A stretch of 64,000 nucleotides of DNA, from the NCBI GenBank assembly GCA_021234155.1, contig JAJEKV010000090.1:3154479-3218478 (forward strand), written 5' to 3'. The first letter of the stretch is position 1. The number at the start of each line of letters is the position of its first letter. Below the pieces are notes generated by a model. That model made no database searches and was not told the DNA's origin. It saw only the letters and a list, made by a program, of their open reading frames with translations. The stretch comes from Isoetes taiwanensis. Lineage: Eukaryota; Streptophyta; Lycopodiopsida; Isoetales; Isoetaceae. Both the position numbers and the translations under genes were made by a program. Shown here in pieces: positions 32,776 to 43,774 of this stretch.

Positions 32776-34927
32776 TTTCTTTTCCCATTGACCATAGGCG
32801 TGGACCTCATTGTGATAGAATATGGCATCATAGTATGCTTGTCTCTAGGTTCATACACATCTATGGAGGATCAAAAATAAATTCAATTCAATTCAATACT
32901 ATAATTCAATACTATCATGACTTCCCCGACATGGACATAATCCTTAACATGATATTAAAATAGACGTGCATGTCGTGTTAGAGTTGGTTATGCTAAGGAC
33001 TATGTTTATAAACACGCACATGCTCTTATGTTTGTTTTAAAATAGTCAAGGCATATGCGCACAAGAAAGACACATCCCAAGGTCGTCCTAATGCCGTCGC
33101 TCTAGATGCCCTTACATATGATATGTGGTAGAATGTAACCTTCCTTAGATCAAGATAATATATTCATTCGGTCGTTCTAGGTAGTTCCCAGAGCTTTTGA
33201 TACCATGAGTTGACCAAATGAACATTTGATTCCTTTATGCACGTTATGTACAAGATTAGCATATAAAAATTGTGCCAGTGTGATCATTAGTGATGCAAGA
33301 GAGATGGATGATATATAGTAACACCAACATGTTGTCATATTTTATGCAGACCAACATAGAAGAAGAATTCAGACAATTGGTTTAAACTAACAAAGAGAAT
33401 ATACTAGAAGATCAAGCAAATAAGAAAGTTGCGGCCGAAGAGAGAAGCAAACAGACAAATAAAATGCCTAAATACTTGGCCATAGTTAATCCCAAACTGA
33501 GTTCAACTTGGATCAGGATAGTGACCTCATTCAACCTGAACATTAAAGAGTTCAAAGCTCACACTAAAAGAGTTATATGATATGGTTCAACCCACAATTG
33601 ATGTACAAGTGAAAGAAAAATGGATTATCATTATAACCATAAACTCTCCATTAATGATTAGTTATAGAATGCAAGAAAATGACAAAGATTTTTATGAATA
33701 GATGAAAAAGAAAATATAGCTTGAGTTTGTACAAAATGCTAGTGTGCATTTGTTTCAAAGAACTTGCAATAATGCTAATATAGTGGTGCACAATGTGGAT
33801 GACATATTGGAGCATGTTTTATGGCCTTGAAAGATGATCTAGAGAGAGCAGATGCCCAAGAAGTTTGACAAGTCTGTCTCATACTATTGACATCAAGAAG
33901 ACTTACGATTTAATAAAGTCATCTATAAGATTTGTGTACATGTACCTGAATTCAATTCATCCTACTAGTTATTGTTTGTTATTTATATTTGAAAACTAAT
34001 ACGCCAACTTCAACAACATGTATCTCATGCATTGTGTGAAGTCTGATTACATGACATGCATACCACCTGCAGTTGAAGCATGGGCAAAAAAAGAAAGCAC
34101 AATGTACTCTGAAGGGTTGAATACCAGGAAAAAGAAATAGATGCCTGGGAGCTAGACAATTGCCCTTGCATGGTTAGACATTCCAACATGTAAATATCTA
34201 GAGGAAGAGAAGGATGACCGAAAAAGCGAACCTGAGAAAATTGGCACCGCCAATATTAAATGAAGTGAAGATATTGCTAGATTAAAAGGAGGAGATCTGA
34301 CTCTACCCCAACAAAAAAAGACACCAAGAAGCATAAGGCTAGTTCTACATTTGGAGATGACGGCAAATAACTTGATAAAAGAGGGTCTTAAAGTATCAAG
34401 TAAACATGAACACATGGACATAGAAGAGTACAGAGAGTCTAAAATCTTGTATATACAAATAGATGTCAATTCCAGGAGCTCCTTCTAGGACGTGATAAGA
34501 GGGTTTTTTTGGGACAAGATTTAAAGAGCAAAGTAAAATACTGGTGAGAAATAAATTTGCAGGGGTAGATCTTATATTACGCGGACATACTAACATGTGA
34601 GTTGCCAAACATGGGGCATTTAAATGTTCTAGAGTGTAGAACAAGCAGTTAGATGATATATTCTCTGTTGCAACCTTGTATATTGATTTTAAGGTCTTGT
34701 TTTATGCTTGTCAACATTAAAATATATTGTTCAGATAAGCATTATTGCTAGAAGACGTAACTTGAAAAGGAAGAGGACTTATGTTATTTCAAGTAAATCT
34801 GCCTTCATCATTGCTAAAAATGATTTTGGTTTTATCATAAGCAAGTGTTCTTAGCCTTAGTATGTACAACAAGGTTTGGATTGTGACACCCATATTAGAA
34901 AACCCTTACATTGAGAAAAGGCCTGAA
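32776..34927. other. Spacer DNA without a supported gene
   Basis: A plus-strand stretch around 33340-33960 has protein-like runs (PKYLAIVNPKLSSTWIRIV) broken by many stops. It may be an old retroelement gag. I cannot assign it. Confidence 0.35.
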
Positions 34928-35428
34928 TCACAAGAATAGAATTTTGATACATGACATGTATGAAATTGACAAGCTGATTGAGGGAGATGCAAGTATATGC
35001 CTTATCTGAGACACCAATTCCATGACATGTTCTTTGATGGAAGCAAGTGCCTTTGAAAGGTGTCTTTTGATAGGCTTCTTGTCCATTGTAGGACAATGAG
35101 GCTGCAACCATCTAAACTTCTCATTGTACTCAGCTACTGTGCCAACCTGCTTACAATCAAAGAACTCATTCATCTTCTCTACTTTATATCCTGGAGGTGT
35201 AAAATGACCTTCAAAGGCACTCTTAGACTCTGCCCAGGTAGCCTGCACAGGAGTCTTTCCCAGGTCTATTAGGCACGTCTCCCACCAAACGCGTGCAAAT
35301 CCTCCCAGCATTGCCCGTGCAAGGAGGCCCTTTACTGATTCCTCTGCCTTAATCAAATCAAAATAAAACTCCACTCCACAAAGCCATGCATCCGCATCAT
35401 TCCCGGTTGTGTTCTCCCCAGTGAACAC
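34928..35428 (-). pseudogene. gag: Truncated gypsy gag
   Basis: The open stretch is 166 aa. It begins MFTGENTTGNDADAWL and contains the retrotransposon-gag core WWETC, HFTPPGYKVEKMNEFFD, GTVAEYNEKF and LQPHCPTMD, typical of plant Ty3/gypsy capsids. From about residue 140 similarity fades and no zinc knuckle follows. It is the only protein left of this element. Confidence 0.75.
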
Positions 35429-35679
35429 TTCCCTCTTGGTATCCTTCAGTACCTCTCTATAGCTTTCTCCGCTTCACTCTTTTGATGGGATGCAGTCTGC
35501 TACAAAGCCTGTTGAATTGCTTGCAGAATACTTGTATGTAACATCGGGAGCTCTATCAGCTCCAACTACTAGCATCATCAGCTTCCATGGTTTCCTCTAC
35601 TCTCTATATAATACAGAAACATCATTAGCCAACCCCCTCAGTCCCATAGGCCGATTGGCCTCCGCGGACGATAAAAGTT

Positions 35680-35722
35680 CCTTCCTTCCTTCCTTCCTTC
35701 CTTCCTTCCTTCCTTCCTTCCT
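35680..35722 (+). repeat. (TTCC)n microsatellite
   Basis: About ten consecutive TTCC units lie in the leader between primer site and gag of the decayed gypsy element. Confidence 0.9.
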
Positions 35723-35763
35723 CAAGATGCTCAATCTAATCTCAAGCATTCCAGATCAACTAT

Positions 35764-35775
35764 GCTCTGATACCA
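35764..35775 (-). other. Primer-binding site, initiator tRNA-Met
   Basis: The minus strand reads TGGTATCAGAGC, the standard plant LTR-element primer site for tRNA-iMet. It lies three bases after the LTR end ACGTTACA. Confidence 0.85.
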
Positions 35776-35778
35776 ATT

Positions 35779-36516
35779 GTAACGTTCCTAACCGACATAC
35801 CCTTAACCAACTGGGCAAACCCATCTAGATGTTTATGAGTAGTCGCTTCTACCCATTTATGCCGGTGTCTCGGGAATGCGACATCCAGATCTACTCGAGC
35901 GGTCTCCCATGGGTCCGTTACAAGGGAGAAGCACTACGACATGGAACTATGGAAGAAGAGACTTCATGGTGGTCTATGGTGGAAGACATGTTGAATTGAC
36001 TGCATCGACAACTTCAAATAAACTAAAAGAGTCATGTTGTACCGACAAGAAGCCTTCTGATACGCCCTAAATCCATAGGACTAAGCAACACACTAAAAGG
36101 ATCCTTTATGGAAATTGTTATCCAATGTGTCCCAACCTCTCTAGAGCTTTATCCTATACCCCATAGATTATATCACCTTCAAATAAACTTTGAGATCATC
36201 AATCTTACACTTTGGATGAAAATCCACGATGTCAGCTACCTTAGGCTTAATGTACTTTGCTCAAGCAAACTTGACCACAATTCCTTCATATCCACCCCAA
36301 ATTAAGTTCTTGATAGTGCGAGCAATCTCATACATTTTACAAATTGAGGGGCCAATAGAACAGATGCCATATGTACATAGGTATTACTAGGTACAAACTT
36401 ACCACAATGTTCACATGGAGGTGCAACCTAATAGCCTCTCCTTTCTTTTATATTCTTCATTAAAAAGAGAGGGCTTTGATTTTCGTACCCAAAAGCAGGA
36501 TATAACGCATGTGACA
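35779..36516 (-). repeat. 5' LTR of the decayed gypsy element
   Basis: The inner end (ACGTTACA on the minus strand) is fixed by the adjacent primer site. The outer end is placed at 36516, where the minus strand starts TGTCACATGCG. With no second LTR the outer border is an inference. Confidence 0.5.
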
Positions 36517-36540
36517 TTCCCTCTTGCGAGATACTTTTAT

Positions 36541-36936
36541 CTAGTTAGTGCTATCAATAAGAAGTTCAAATTTCATTAGATTTCTCTCTACTTCCACAAC
36601 AAGTTTTGTGAGAAAGATGGATCTGTTGCCGTCGATGCTTGCTCCAAACACAAGTTCGCCGTACTTAGAGTTTGGATGTGGTATGTTCGAACTTTTTTGT
36701 GGTATATTTGGCCACATGTTTCCAGCCACTATGCACTTCGCAGTTTCAAATCTAGAACCAACTGTTTTGAGCCATTTTTTTATCGATCCGGCTCTAGCTG
36801 AGCTCAAATTACTTTCTCTCTTCATCAATCCAGTGTTAAGCAAAGCGATTGGAAGGTCTTTTGAAGCCGTCCAAGCATTCATGAGCTGCGAAAATGATTC
36901 AACCAAAGATCTCTGCCCCATCACACAGTTCTGCAT
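36541..36936 (-). CDS. Unidentified 131-aa reading frame
   Basis: It begins MQNCVMGQRSLVESFSQLMN and ends LMKFELLIDSTN just outside the decayed gypsy LTR. No motif is recognised. A splice-acceptor-like AATTCCAG directly precedes the ATG, so it could be the last exon of a longer gene. The plus strand of the same DNA is also open for 169 codons, which weakens the case. Confidence 0.25.
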   Translation of the reverse strand: MQNCVMGQRSLVESFSQLMNAWTASKDLPIALLNTGLMKRESNLSSARAGSIKKWLKTVGSRFETAKCIVAGNMWPNIPQKSSNIPHPNSKYGELVFGASIDGNRSIFLTKLVVEVERNLMKFELLIDSTN

Positions 36937-38039
36937 CTGGAATTTTGGCCAAAAATACTACTTTTGGTTGGATATACCATTTTTTGGCCAAATATACCAT
37001 TTTTTGGGCTGGATATACCATAAAAGAAGGGCCGAATATATCAGACTAGAAATATAGGTGTCCGGATCAATAGTTCTGTTCTGAAGCTATTTTCTCATCT
37101 GATTTATTCTTTAAAATCTGCTCTTGAAACATTTTCGCCTACTTCTTCTTGCAGCTCTTTGGCTTTGGGAATAGGCGAAGCACAATGGGCAAAGTTCTAA
37201 AATGTGGGGAGCAAATTTATGAACTAGCAATTAACCTGCAAACACCTATGAATCTGGGTGGAGGGGCACAACGAGAGGGAACGATCAGCATCGACTTCCG
37301 TCGTTCCCAAAGGGGCCGAGCGGCAATCTGGAGGGCTCATTCTCTCTATATCTAGTTCCATTCAGGTGAGATTTTTTGTCTTTCTCGTATGTTTCTTTGC
37401 TATTTGATTTTTAATTAATGTAACATTTACAGGGCAAACTTGGATCACCATTCTAGTTGGAATTGCACTGTTGCTTCTTCGTAGTGATTCTTCATTCTGA
37501 TGTCCTTATGCTTTTATTTAAACCGGAGGTTAAAGTGGACTTCTCATGTTCCTGTCTGAAAAGTCATTGATGAATAAAGGAGCATCAATTGACAACTGAT
37601 GTAGGTGCATCTTATCTATATTGTTTCCCTTTGATCTCTCTTTTATGGAACGTTAGAAGATGAAATTCAATACTTTAGAGAATGGTGTAGGTGCTTCTTA
37701 TTCGTATTGTTTCCCTTTGAACTTTCTTTTATAGGTTCTTAGAAAATGGAATTTAATATATTAGGAATATTATAACATATATAAGGCGGTGCCAAATTTT
37801 GTTTGAGGGTAATATTTTGTCCCTAGGAAAAAAACTGAGAGAGCCACGTGTCCTTAAAAAAAAAAGCCAGGAATATTAAAAAGAAAATCGATAGGATTCT
37901 TGCTTTGGAAGCAATCGAATCCCCTGCTCTATGCGTCGGATTTGGCATATGCCGGATCTGGAGCCCCAAATGTTTGCAGCTCCATGGCTGTGGATCCAAA
38001 AAACAAGGCCAAGAATGAAAAGGAGGCCGTTTCGCTAGT
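36937..38039. other. Spacer DNA without a supported gene
   Basis: Three direct near-repeats of TTTTTTGG(C/G)..GGATATACCAT lie at 36955-37022. The rest is unassigned. Confidence 0.4.
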
Positions 38040-38275
38040 GCTGGTTATCCGACAAAGCCAGCTGCTAGACCTAAATTGATAGCTAGAGATGGAAAATTCG
38101 GATTGTGAAGGAAGAGGCGAGGGCGGATCCAAACGGGACAGAATTTACCATTGATATAGCCGATGCTCCAGAGCTGGATTTCACGAACGTGGTAGTCGGA
38201 TCCCAAAGCATGAATGACCCCTATTTTTGTTGGGACGCCATAGCCAATTCCGAGGAGCTGACTGCCACAACATAA
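38040..38275 (+). pseudogene. Cyclophilin-type peptidyl-prolyl isomerase remnant
   Basis: The reading runs AGYPTKPAARPKLIARDGKFG, then after a 1-bp loss (near 38107) continues with NGTEFTIDIADAPELDFTNV and VVG. The block N-G-[ST]-E-F-[TV]-I-x-x-[AK]-D-[AS]-P-E-L-D-x-T-N-[LV]-V-V-G is typical of plant plastid cyclophilins (CYP26-2/CYP28 type). After VVG the family signature stops, and the frame ends at 38275. The frameshift and missing remainder argue for a pseudogene fragment; a surviving exon is less likely. Confidence 0.65.
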
Positions 38276-38986
38276 TTATCTTATTGCTTCTTACTGCTTC
38301 ATTGCCCTAATCAACTAACTAGGTTTTGATATGCAGGTGAAGCGCAAACAAAAGACCACAGGGTGTCATTGTGTGGAAATTTTGCTCACGAAACTTCTGA
38401 GGCACTTCACTGTTCACGTTGATTATGCACAAAGCAGAAGAAAATTGTTGGTGTTGGTTTTGCAGGCAGAAAGCTGGAATCGTGCATCCCTGTCAGCAAT
38501 TGAGAAGGGCAACACAAAATCTAAGAATATCCAGCAGGAAAAGAATGGGGCAGCTAAAATCCAATTAGAAACAAAGCCAAATGATGAATGTCTAGCACAA
38601 CAAACTCTGATTGGGCAATGTCTAAAGCAGTTCCTGTCTTGCTTGGCAGCACAAAATCATGGGGAGGCTTGAAGATCCGAGCAAAATGCCCCTTCTTCTG
38701 CCATATAAAGCTTTTCATTCGCAGCTTACATTTCTAGCTCATAAAATAGTCTTGGATAAATATAGACAGACTCCTTGCACAAAATAGGGCTTTCCTGCAA
38801 CATCGCTACCATAACTACTGCATTGTGGTCATCCTCCATTACAGCTTCTGCAGCTACTCATAGTCTTCAAATTGGGCTGCTTCAAAGTGTATGGCAAGAT
38901 GCTTCACGGTAGATTCATCCTATTCCGGTAATCGCTCTGATTTTATTCTTCAATATTCAAAGAGTAGATTTGTCCTAAGAGTAGAT
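38276..38986 (+). other. Spacer DNA with exon-like segment
   Basis: An acceptor-like TTTTGATATGCAG ends at 38337 and an open stretch continues to 38672 (about 113 codons, Lys/Gln-rich). It could belong to the same decayed gene as the cyclophilin remnant, but no match was recognised. Confidence 0.3.
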
Positions 38987-38996
38987 TTACTAGTTT

Positions 38997-39596
38997 AGAG
39001 ACGTAATTTGTTTTTTTTTTTGGAGGATGACAATCTATTATCAAGGAACATCAAGATACATACAAGGGACCTGTGACATGTGACTCAAAACCTAGAGGAC
39101 GAGATAGTTCACTAAGCAAAACCACCCATATACAGTACATAATCATACTCCTTGTGCCACCTTGAGGCGTTTAATGGCCTCATCACAATCAACATGTTCT
39201 GCAACATCGAGATGATCATCAACAGACATCAAGTTATCATGCCACTGAATAGTACGAGGCATGATAGCCTCGTGAGATGACATAAAAGACTTCTTCCTCA
39301 CTGCCTTCTTCCAATTGACCTGTTGCCATGACTCTTTAGCACACTGAAGATTAGGACCATCAGCCATAACAACCTCAGAGGCATGAAAAGCAGAAGCAAC
39401 AACGGGGAGAGTGGTAGGAACTATATCTGCAGCTGACGATGCTAAGGACGACACCATTGGAACTGTATGTAGAGCATCTTCCATGGCCGAGGAATGCAAA
39501 GCAACTTGGCAAAGGTTGATCATGAATAGATGAAGAAATAACAATAGGAGCTTGAACCTGAGAAGAATGTTGAACAGATGCCAGAGACGTAATTTG
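38997..39596 (-). mobile_element. 5'-truncated polyA retroposon with TSD, right copy
   Basis: It is the mirror of 27638-28244. The body is 39582-39011 on the minus strand with an 11-base A tail, shorter than the left copy. The flanks AGAGACGTAATTTG (38997-39010 and 39583-39596) are a perfect 14-bp duplication. Confidence 0.87.
39143..39544 (-). CDS. 133-aa reading frame within the retroposon
   Basis: The open frame contains SWQQVNWKKAVRKKSFMSS and ends AIKRLKVAQGV about 120 bp before the polyA tail. It is probably the C-terminal end of a longer retroelement ORF, given the 5' truncation. It has no RT or endonuclease motif and I cannot name the family. The left-arm copy has a nonsense codon. 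Confidence 0.4.
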   Translation of the reverse strand: MLFLHLFMINLCQVALHSSAMEDALHTVPMVSSLASSAADIVPTTLPVVASAFHASEVVMADGPNLQCAKESWQQVNWKKAVRKKSFMSSHEAIMPRTIQWHDNLMSVDDHLDVAEHVDCDEAIKRLKVAQGV

Positions 39597-40439
39597 TTGT
39601 TTGCAATATTTATAATTTTAGGTGTTCTGGTTGTTGAACCAGGCAGCCACTAATTCTGTGACTGCCCAGAAAATTTAAGCTTAAGGATAAAACACTTCTT
39701 ATTGTTGAATGGACATTACCAACCAAAAAAGGTCAGTGCATAGTTTAAGGTCTACTTTAAATTCCCATACTTGGACATTACTCACCAAAGAAACTCAGTA
39801 CAACATTGCAATCTCTTCCAAACAACGGCATTACACCCAAAAAATGGGCAGATGTAATCTGAAGGTATGGGAGTTTTTGCTGGAATCAACCTTGCCGGCA
39901 ACAGTACCTCAATTAACCGGCCATGCCAGCGCTAGAGTAACAAGTGAGAAATTCAGCCCTGTCATGTACAATATATATTTTTTGTGATAGTTTTTAGCTT
40001 GATCTTTCGCCCACAATCTCTGGCGTGCCGTTTTGCTAGTTTTTTTCCATCTTCTCATCATATAGAAAGGAGGCTATCACCAATATATTCAAAGGTATAT
40101 TGATGTGTCCATGCCATGTCATGTATCCTGATTCTAACATCTTTTTCTACCATCAATCTAAAAAAGGGAATGAGGTGGTACCATGAAAACCATCCATGGG
40201 ACATAAGACATGCATCGATAATGGTTGGGTCTTCCATCGGGCATCAAAATTAGGGCAAACAATGTCAGTTGTTGATTGAAAAGGGGAGTCAAAATCTCAA
40301 GCATTAATTGTTATACGAAGTTGCAAGAAAGGTGCTATCTTTATTTCTATAACTTGCAGTAGAGAGGTCGAATCAAGATTAGACCCATGCTCTTTGGATT
40401 CTTCTCGTCAAGAGCTCTCCAATGAGAGGTGCCCGACTA
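39597..40439. other. Right-arm DNA without a supported gene
   Basis: It mirrors 26796-27637, including the conserved 92-codon open stretch (39709-39987). Confidence 0.4.
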
Positions 40440-41430
40440 TTGTCGAGTTAAGGGAATCTTAAAGAATTCAGCAGGACCTTCATATAATTTGAAGGAATGT
40501 AGGGAAATCTTTGTGGAATCTAAGGGAGTCCAAGTAGATCTAAAGAAATTTTCACAGATTCTCAAGGAATCTTGAGGAACTATGTGTAATCCTAGGGAAT
40601 TTAAGAGAATCTTAAGGGCTCTTGACAGAGTCTCATGGAATCTATGGGAAATTTCATTGAACCTAGAGAAATCTTAATGGAACGTTGAGAAATCTAAGGG
40701 AATCTATAGATATTTTAAGGGAATCTTGGAGGCTCTAATGGAATCTTTCATTGAAGATTGAGGAATCTGAGTGACCAAGTGAATATAAGTGAATCGAAGG
40801 GAATTCTCCAAGAATCTTGAAGCAATCTAAAAGGATCTTGAGGAATCTAAGAGATCTTAGAGAATCCAAGGGAATCCTCAAGGGACCTTGGTGAATCCAA
40901 GGGGGCCTTGATAGAATCTTAGAGGAATCGATTAGGATCTTGGGAAATCTATGGAATCTTTGCAAAATCTTTTGGAAACTGAGGGAATCTTAAGAGAGTG
41001 TTGGAAAAACTAAAGGAATCTTGGAAAATTTGAAGGAATCCTAAGGGATTCTGGGAAATGTTCATAGATTATTGGTGAATCTAGAGGAATCTTTGTGAAA
41101 TCTTGGAGAATCTAAAGGAATCTTCAATAAATCTAGTCAAACCTTAAGAAAATCTTGCTAAATCTAGTGGAATAATCTAAAGGAATCTTTTGTGGAATCT
41201 TCAAAAATATTCAACAATCTTAAGAGGATCTAGAAGGAATCTAAGGAACTCTGATAGAATCTCAAAGAATCTTGTAGAATCAGGGGGAATCCATGAGAAT
41301 CTTTGTGGAATATTAGGGGATCTTTATGTAATCTTAGAGAATCTTGGGATTGTTTGAGGGATCTTGAAGAAATCTCAAAGAAAGTTGTTGGAATCTAGAG
41401 AAATCTTGGAGTATCTTCTTAGAATACCAT
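40440..41430. repeat. AGATTCC degenerate satellite, right arm
   Basis: It mirrors 25840-26795; on this strand the core reads GGAATCT every 10-20 bases. Confidence 0.85.
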
Positions 41431-41717
41431 CTATGAAATCTTTATAAAATTTGCCTTGAATGAATTTGAATTTGACCACCAGTCAACTTTCTATGATCCC
41501 GTATTATATAGTTGATATTATATTTATGTTTATGTAAAACTACATTGTTGGAGAACACAAAAGGTTGGGAAAAGCTAGTGGGAGATAAGAGCCAAATTTA
41601 TCGTATATCCATACATCCTTTTTAATAAATGATTTTATTAAGGAACCATGAATATGAGGCTAGGGAGAGCTCTAAAATATGAGGCTAGTGTAAGAGAATG
41701 AGATGTAGATGAGGCAT

Positions 41718-42263
41718 CTAATCTGCACCAAAATCATAGATAACAGATGTGATGAACACAATGGCACCAATGCCCACTAAAATAACCATTGGAATGATGG
41801 TCTTTTCAGCCCAAGAATCGTGACAATGCAAGGGCCCAAATCGGATCTCAATAATGCAAACCATGGATAACACAAGAAAGATGGTACCAACAATTGACCC
41901 AATAGCTGATGTAAGCATCCAAAACCTCAAAGAACGTTTCTTGATTCGAACGTCAATGGCATTCTTCACATCTTTGCAGTTCTTGAGCACCATCCAAAGC
42001 TTCATTCCATGAGCAACAAGAGTAGACAATAGGAAACAACTAAAGGAAAGAACTTCAAATAAAAGCAAGTACTTCCGAGTTGTAATTTTTGCAGTGCAAT
42101 TGGAAACCAAAGAGGAATTGTCACTTGGAGAAGTTAGTGATAATCCTAAAAAGACTGCGACTGTGAAGAAGGTATTTACATTTACCAATGCATCCAAAGC
42201 TGTGACCTGAATTGAAGTTTCTTCAGCGGAGACCTCAATTGGAGTTTCTTTAGTAGAGGCCAT
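41718..42263 (-). CDS. Four-helix membrane protein, intact copy
   Basis: The protein is 181 aa, encoded in one exon. After an acidic/Thr-rich N-terminus (1-20), four hydrophobic segments lie at about 28-45, 66-92, 114-138 and 155-176, with a basic loop KKRSLR (108-113) and a His/Cys-containing loop (FGPLHCHDSW). The pattern ALVNVNTFF...KYLLLFEVLSFSCFLLSTLVAHG recalls a family of uncharacterised plant four-helix proteins; I cannot give a function. No promoter was recognised, and CTAT repeats lie directly upstream. It is the only full copy; the left copy has lost helix 1. Confidence 0.75.
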   Translation of the reverse strand: MASTKETPIEVSAEETSIQVTALDALVNVNTFFTVAVFLGLSLTSPSDNSSLVSNCTAKITTRKYLLLFEVLSFSCFLLSTLVAHGMKLWMVLKNCKDVKNAIDVRIKKRSLRFWMLTSAIGSIVGTIFLVLSMVCIIEIRFGPLHCHDSWAEKTIIPMVILVGIGAIVFITSVIYDFGAD

Positions 42264-43566
42264 CTTGGAAGCAATCCTATCTATCTATCTATTTATTTAT
42301 CTACATATCTATTTATCTATTCTACGTCACTTTTTCTTTTGTGTCCACGAAATTTTAATCCTAAAACATGTGGAGATGATGGTGTGTCATCAAAACATGT
42401 GGAGATGGTGTGTCATCAAGTTTCTGAATGTTGTCACATCCTATCGACTTATGCATAATAAAGCGTCCAAATAATTCTACTTCCCCTCATCTACGAGTTA
42501 CAACTTGAGCGTACCATTTTAGGACAAAATAACATGAATGGTTGCTACGTAATTCTATTATTAACAATGTACATTTCTAAGAAAAGGAACTAGAAATTTA
42601 GATCAATTTTTACACATCCATAAGAATTTACAATACATAAATAATTTGCTCTACATCCTTAGAAATTTTCTCGAGAAAAGAGGAAATAAAATTCTAGCTG
42701 TACCCTTGTAGGATAGAAAGGAACAAGAAGCTTTATCTTATTTTTACAATAGTTAGAATGACTCACTGCCCACTACGGCTACCAAGCCATAGCGAAATTT
42801 TAACATCCACTACAGCTACCAGGAAGCAAGGGAACAAAATTAATCACAGAATTAGGCAAAACCCCATTCAAAATAAAACAAAATAATAGAGGCGCACATG
42901 CCTAATTGGGGGGATAAAAGAAAGACATGAAGCTCTGAATAGTGCCATGTGTAACCAAATCCTAGATCTAGATCAAGTATAATTTCCATTCCACCACAAT
43001 TTACAACCCATTGACTATTCAATAAGAGGACCAGATTCATAGTTTAATCCACGTCTTGCTATGGAATATGCCCCCCATCTTGTATAGACCGCCTATGCAC
43101 GTAATAATTGAATTCAAAGATTTATTTTCTAGACTAGACATATATTTGCTTGTTTGGGAGATGCTATTTTTTTTCCTTCCCGTATATTGAGACGTGCTTA
43201 CATATTTTTACGTCCGGGAGAAAATAACAAAGAGTTATTTTTTTCACATGTTGCGATGAAACCATGATTTTGGACATAAATCGTTTTTGATATACCTTCT
43301 ATGCTCCGTTAGATTGCCATCTCTCTTGCTATAAACCATGCTCGAACCTTTTTCTTTGGATCAGAAGTTTTCAGTGTCTAGCTCCTGTTGTGCAACAATT
43401 GTGCAATTGAGTTGCAACGCTGCAAGCTTTTACCATTTTGTGAATCTCTCATCGGCATATCAACAAATGCCCTAGATCCACATCATTTTCACAAATCCTT
43501 ATTTTGCATCTCTTGCAGATTTGGATGGTACAAACATGAAGGTTTCAGGTGCCCAATTACACATCA

Positions 43567-43616
<50 letters not shown>

Positions 43617-43774
43617 TAAGTCTAACCCAGTATTTCGTACCTTGGTCAGGCATATTATAGCTCCTCCATTCTCTCTCTAGTCCATGTTCTCTCTCTAGGA
43701 TTCCTACACTCCGCGTTCTCTTTTTAGGATTTCTTGCCGCACACTCTCTCTAGGATTCTTTAGTCAAACTGACT
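42264..43774. other. Right-arm DNA without a supported gene
   Basis: It mirrors 23621-25100. It starts with CTAT repeats (42276-42320). A small local duplication around CAAAACATGTGGAGATG (42362-42405) is absent from the left arm. Confidence 0.4.
43568..43615 (+). repeat. (ATT)n microsatellite, right arm only
   Basis: About 15 ATT units occupy a site that in the left arm (about 23770) has no repeat. This expansion came after the duplication. Confidence 0.9.

Larger units (their letters stand above)
34928..36516 (-). mobile_element. 5' end of a decayed Ty3/gypsy element
   Basis: On the minus strand an LTR (36516-35779), a primer site for initiator tRNA-Met (35775-35764) and a gag fragment (35428-34928) are in the right order. 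RT, integrase and a second LTR are absent, so this is a truncated remnant. It lies only in the spacer, not in the arms. Confidence 0.75.
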
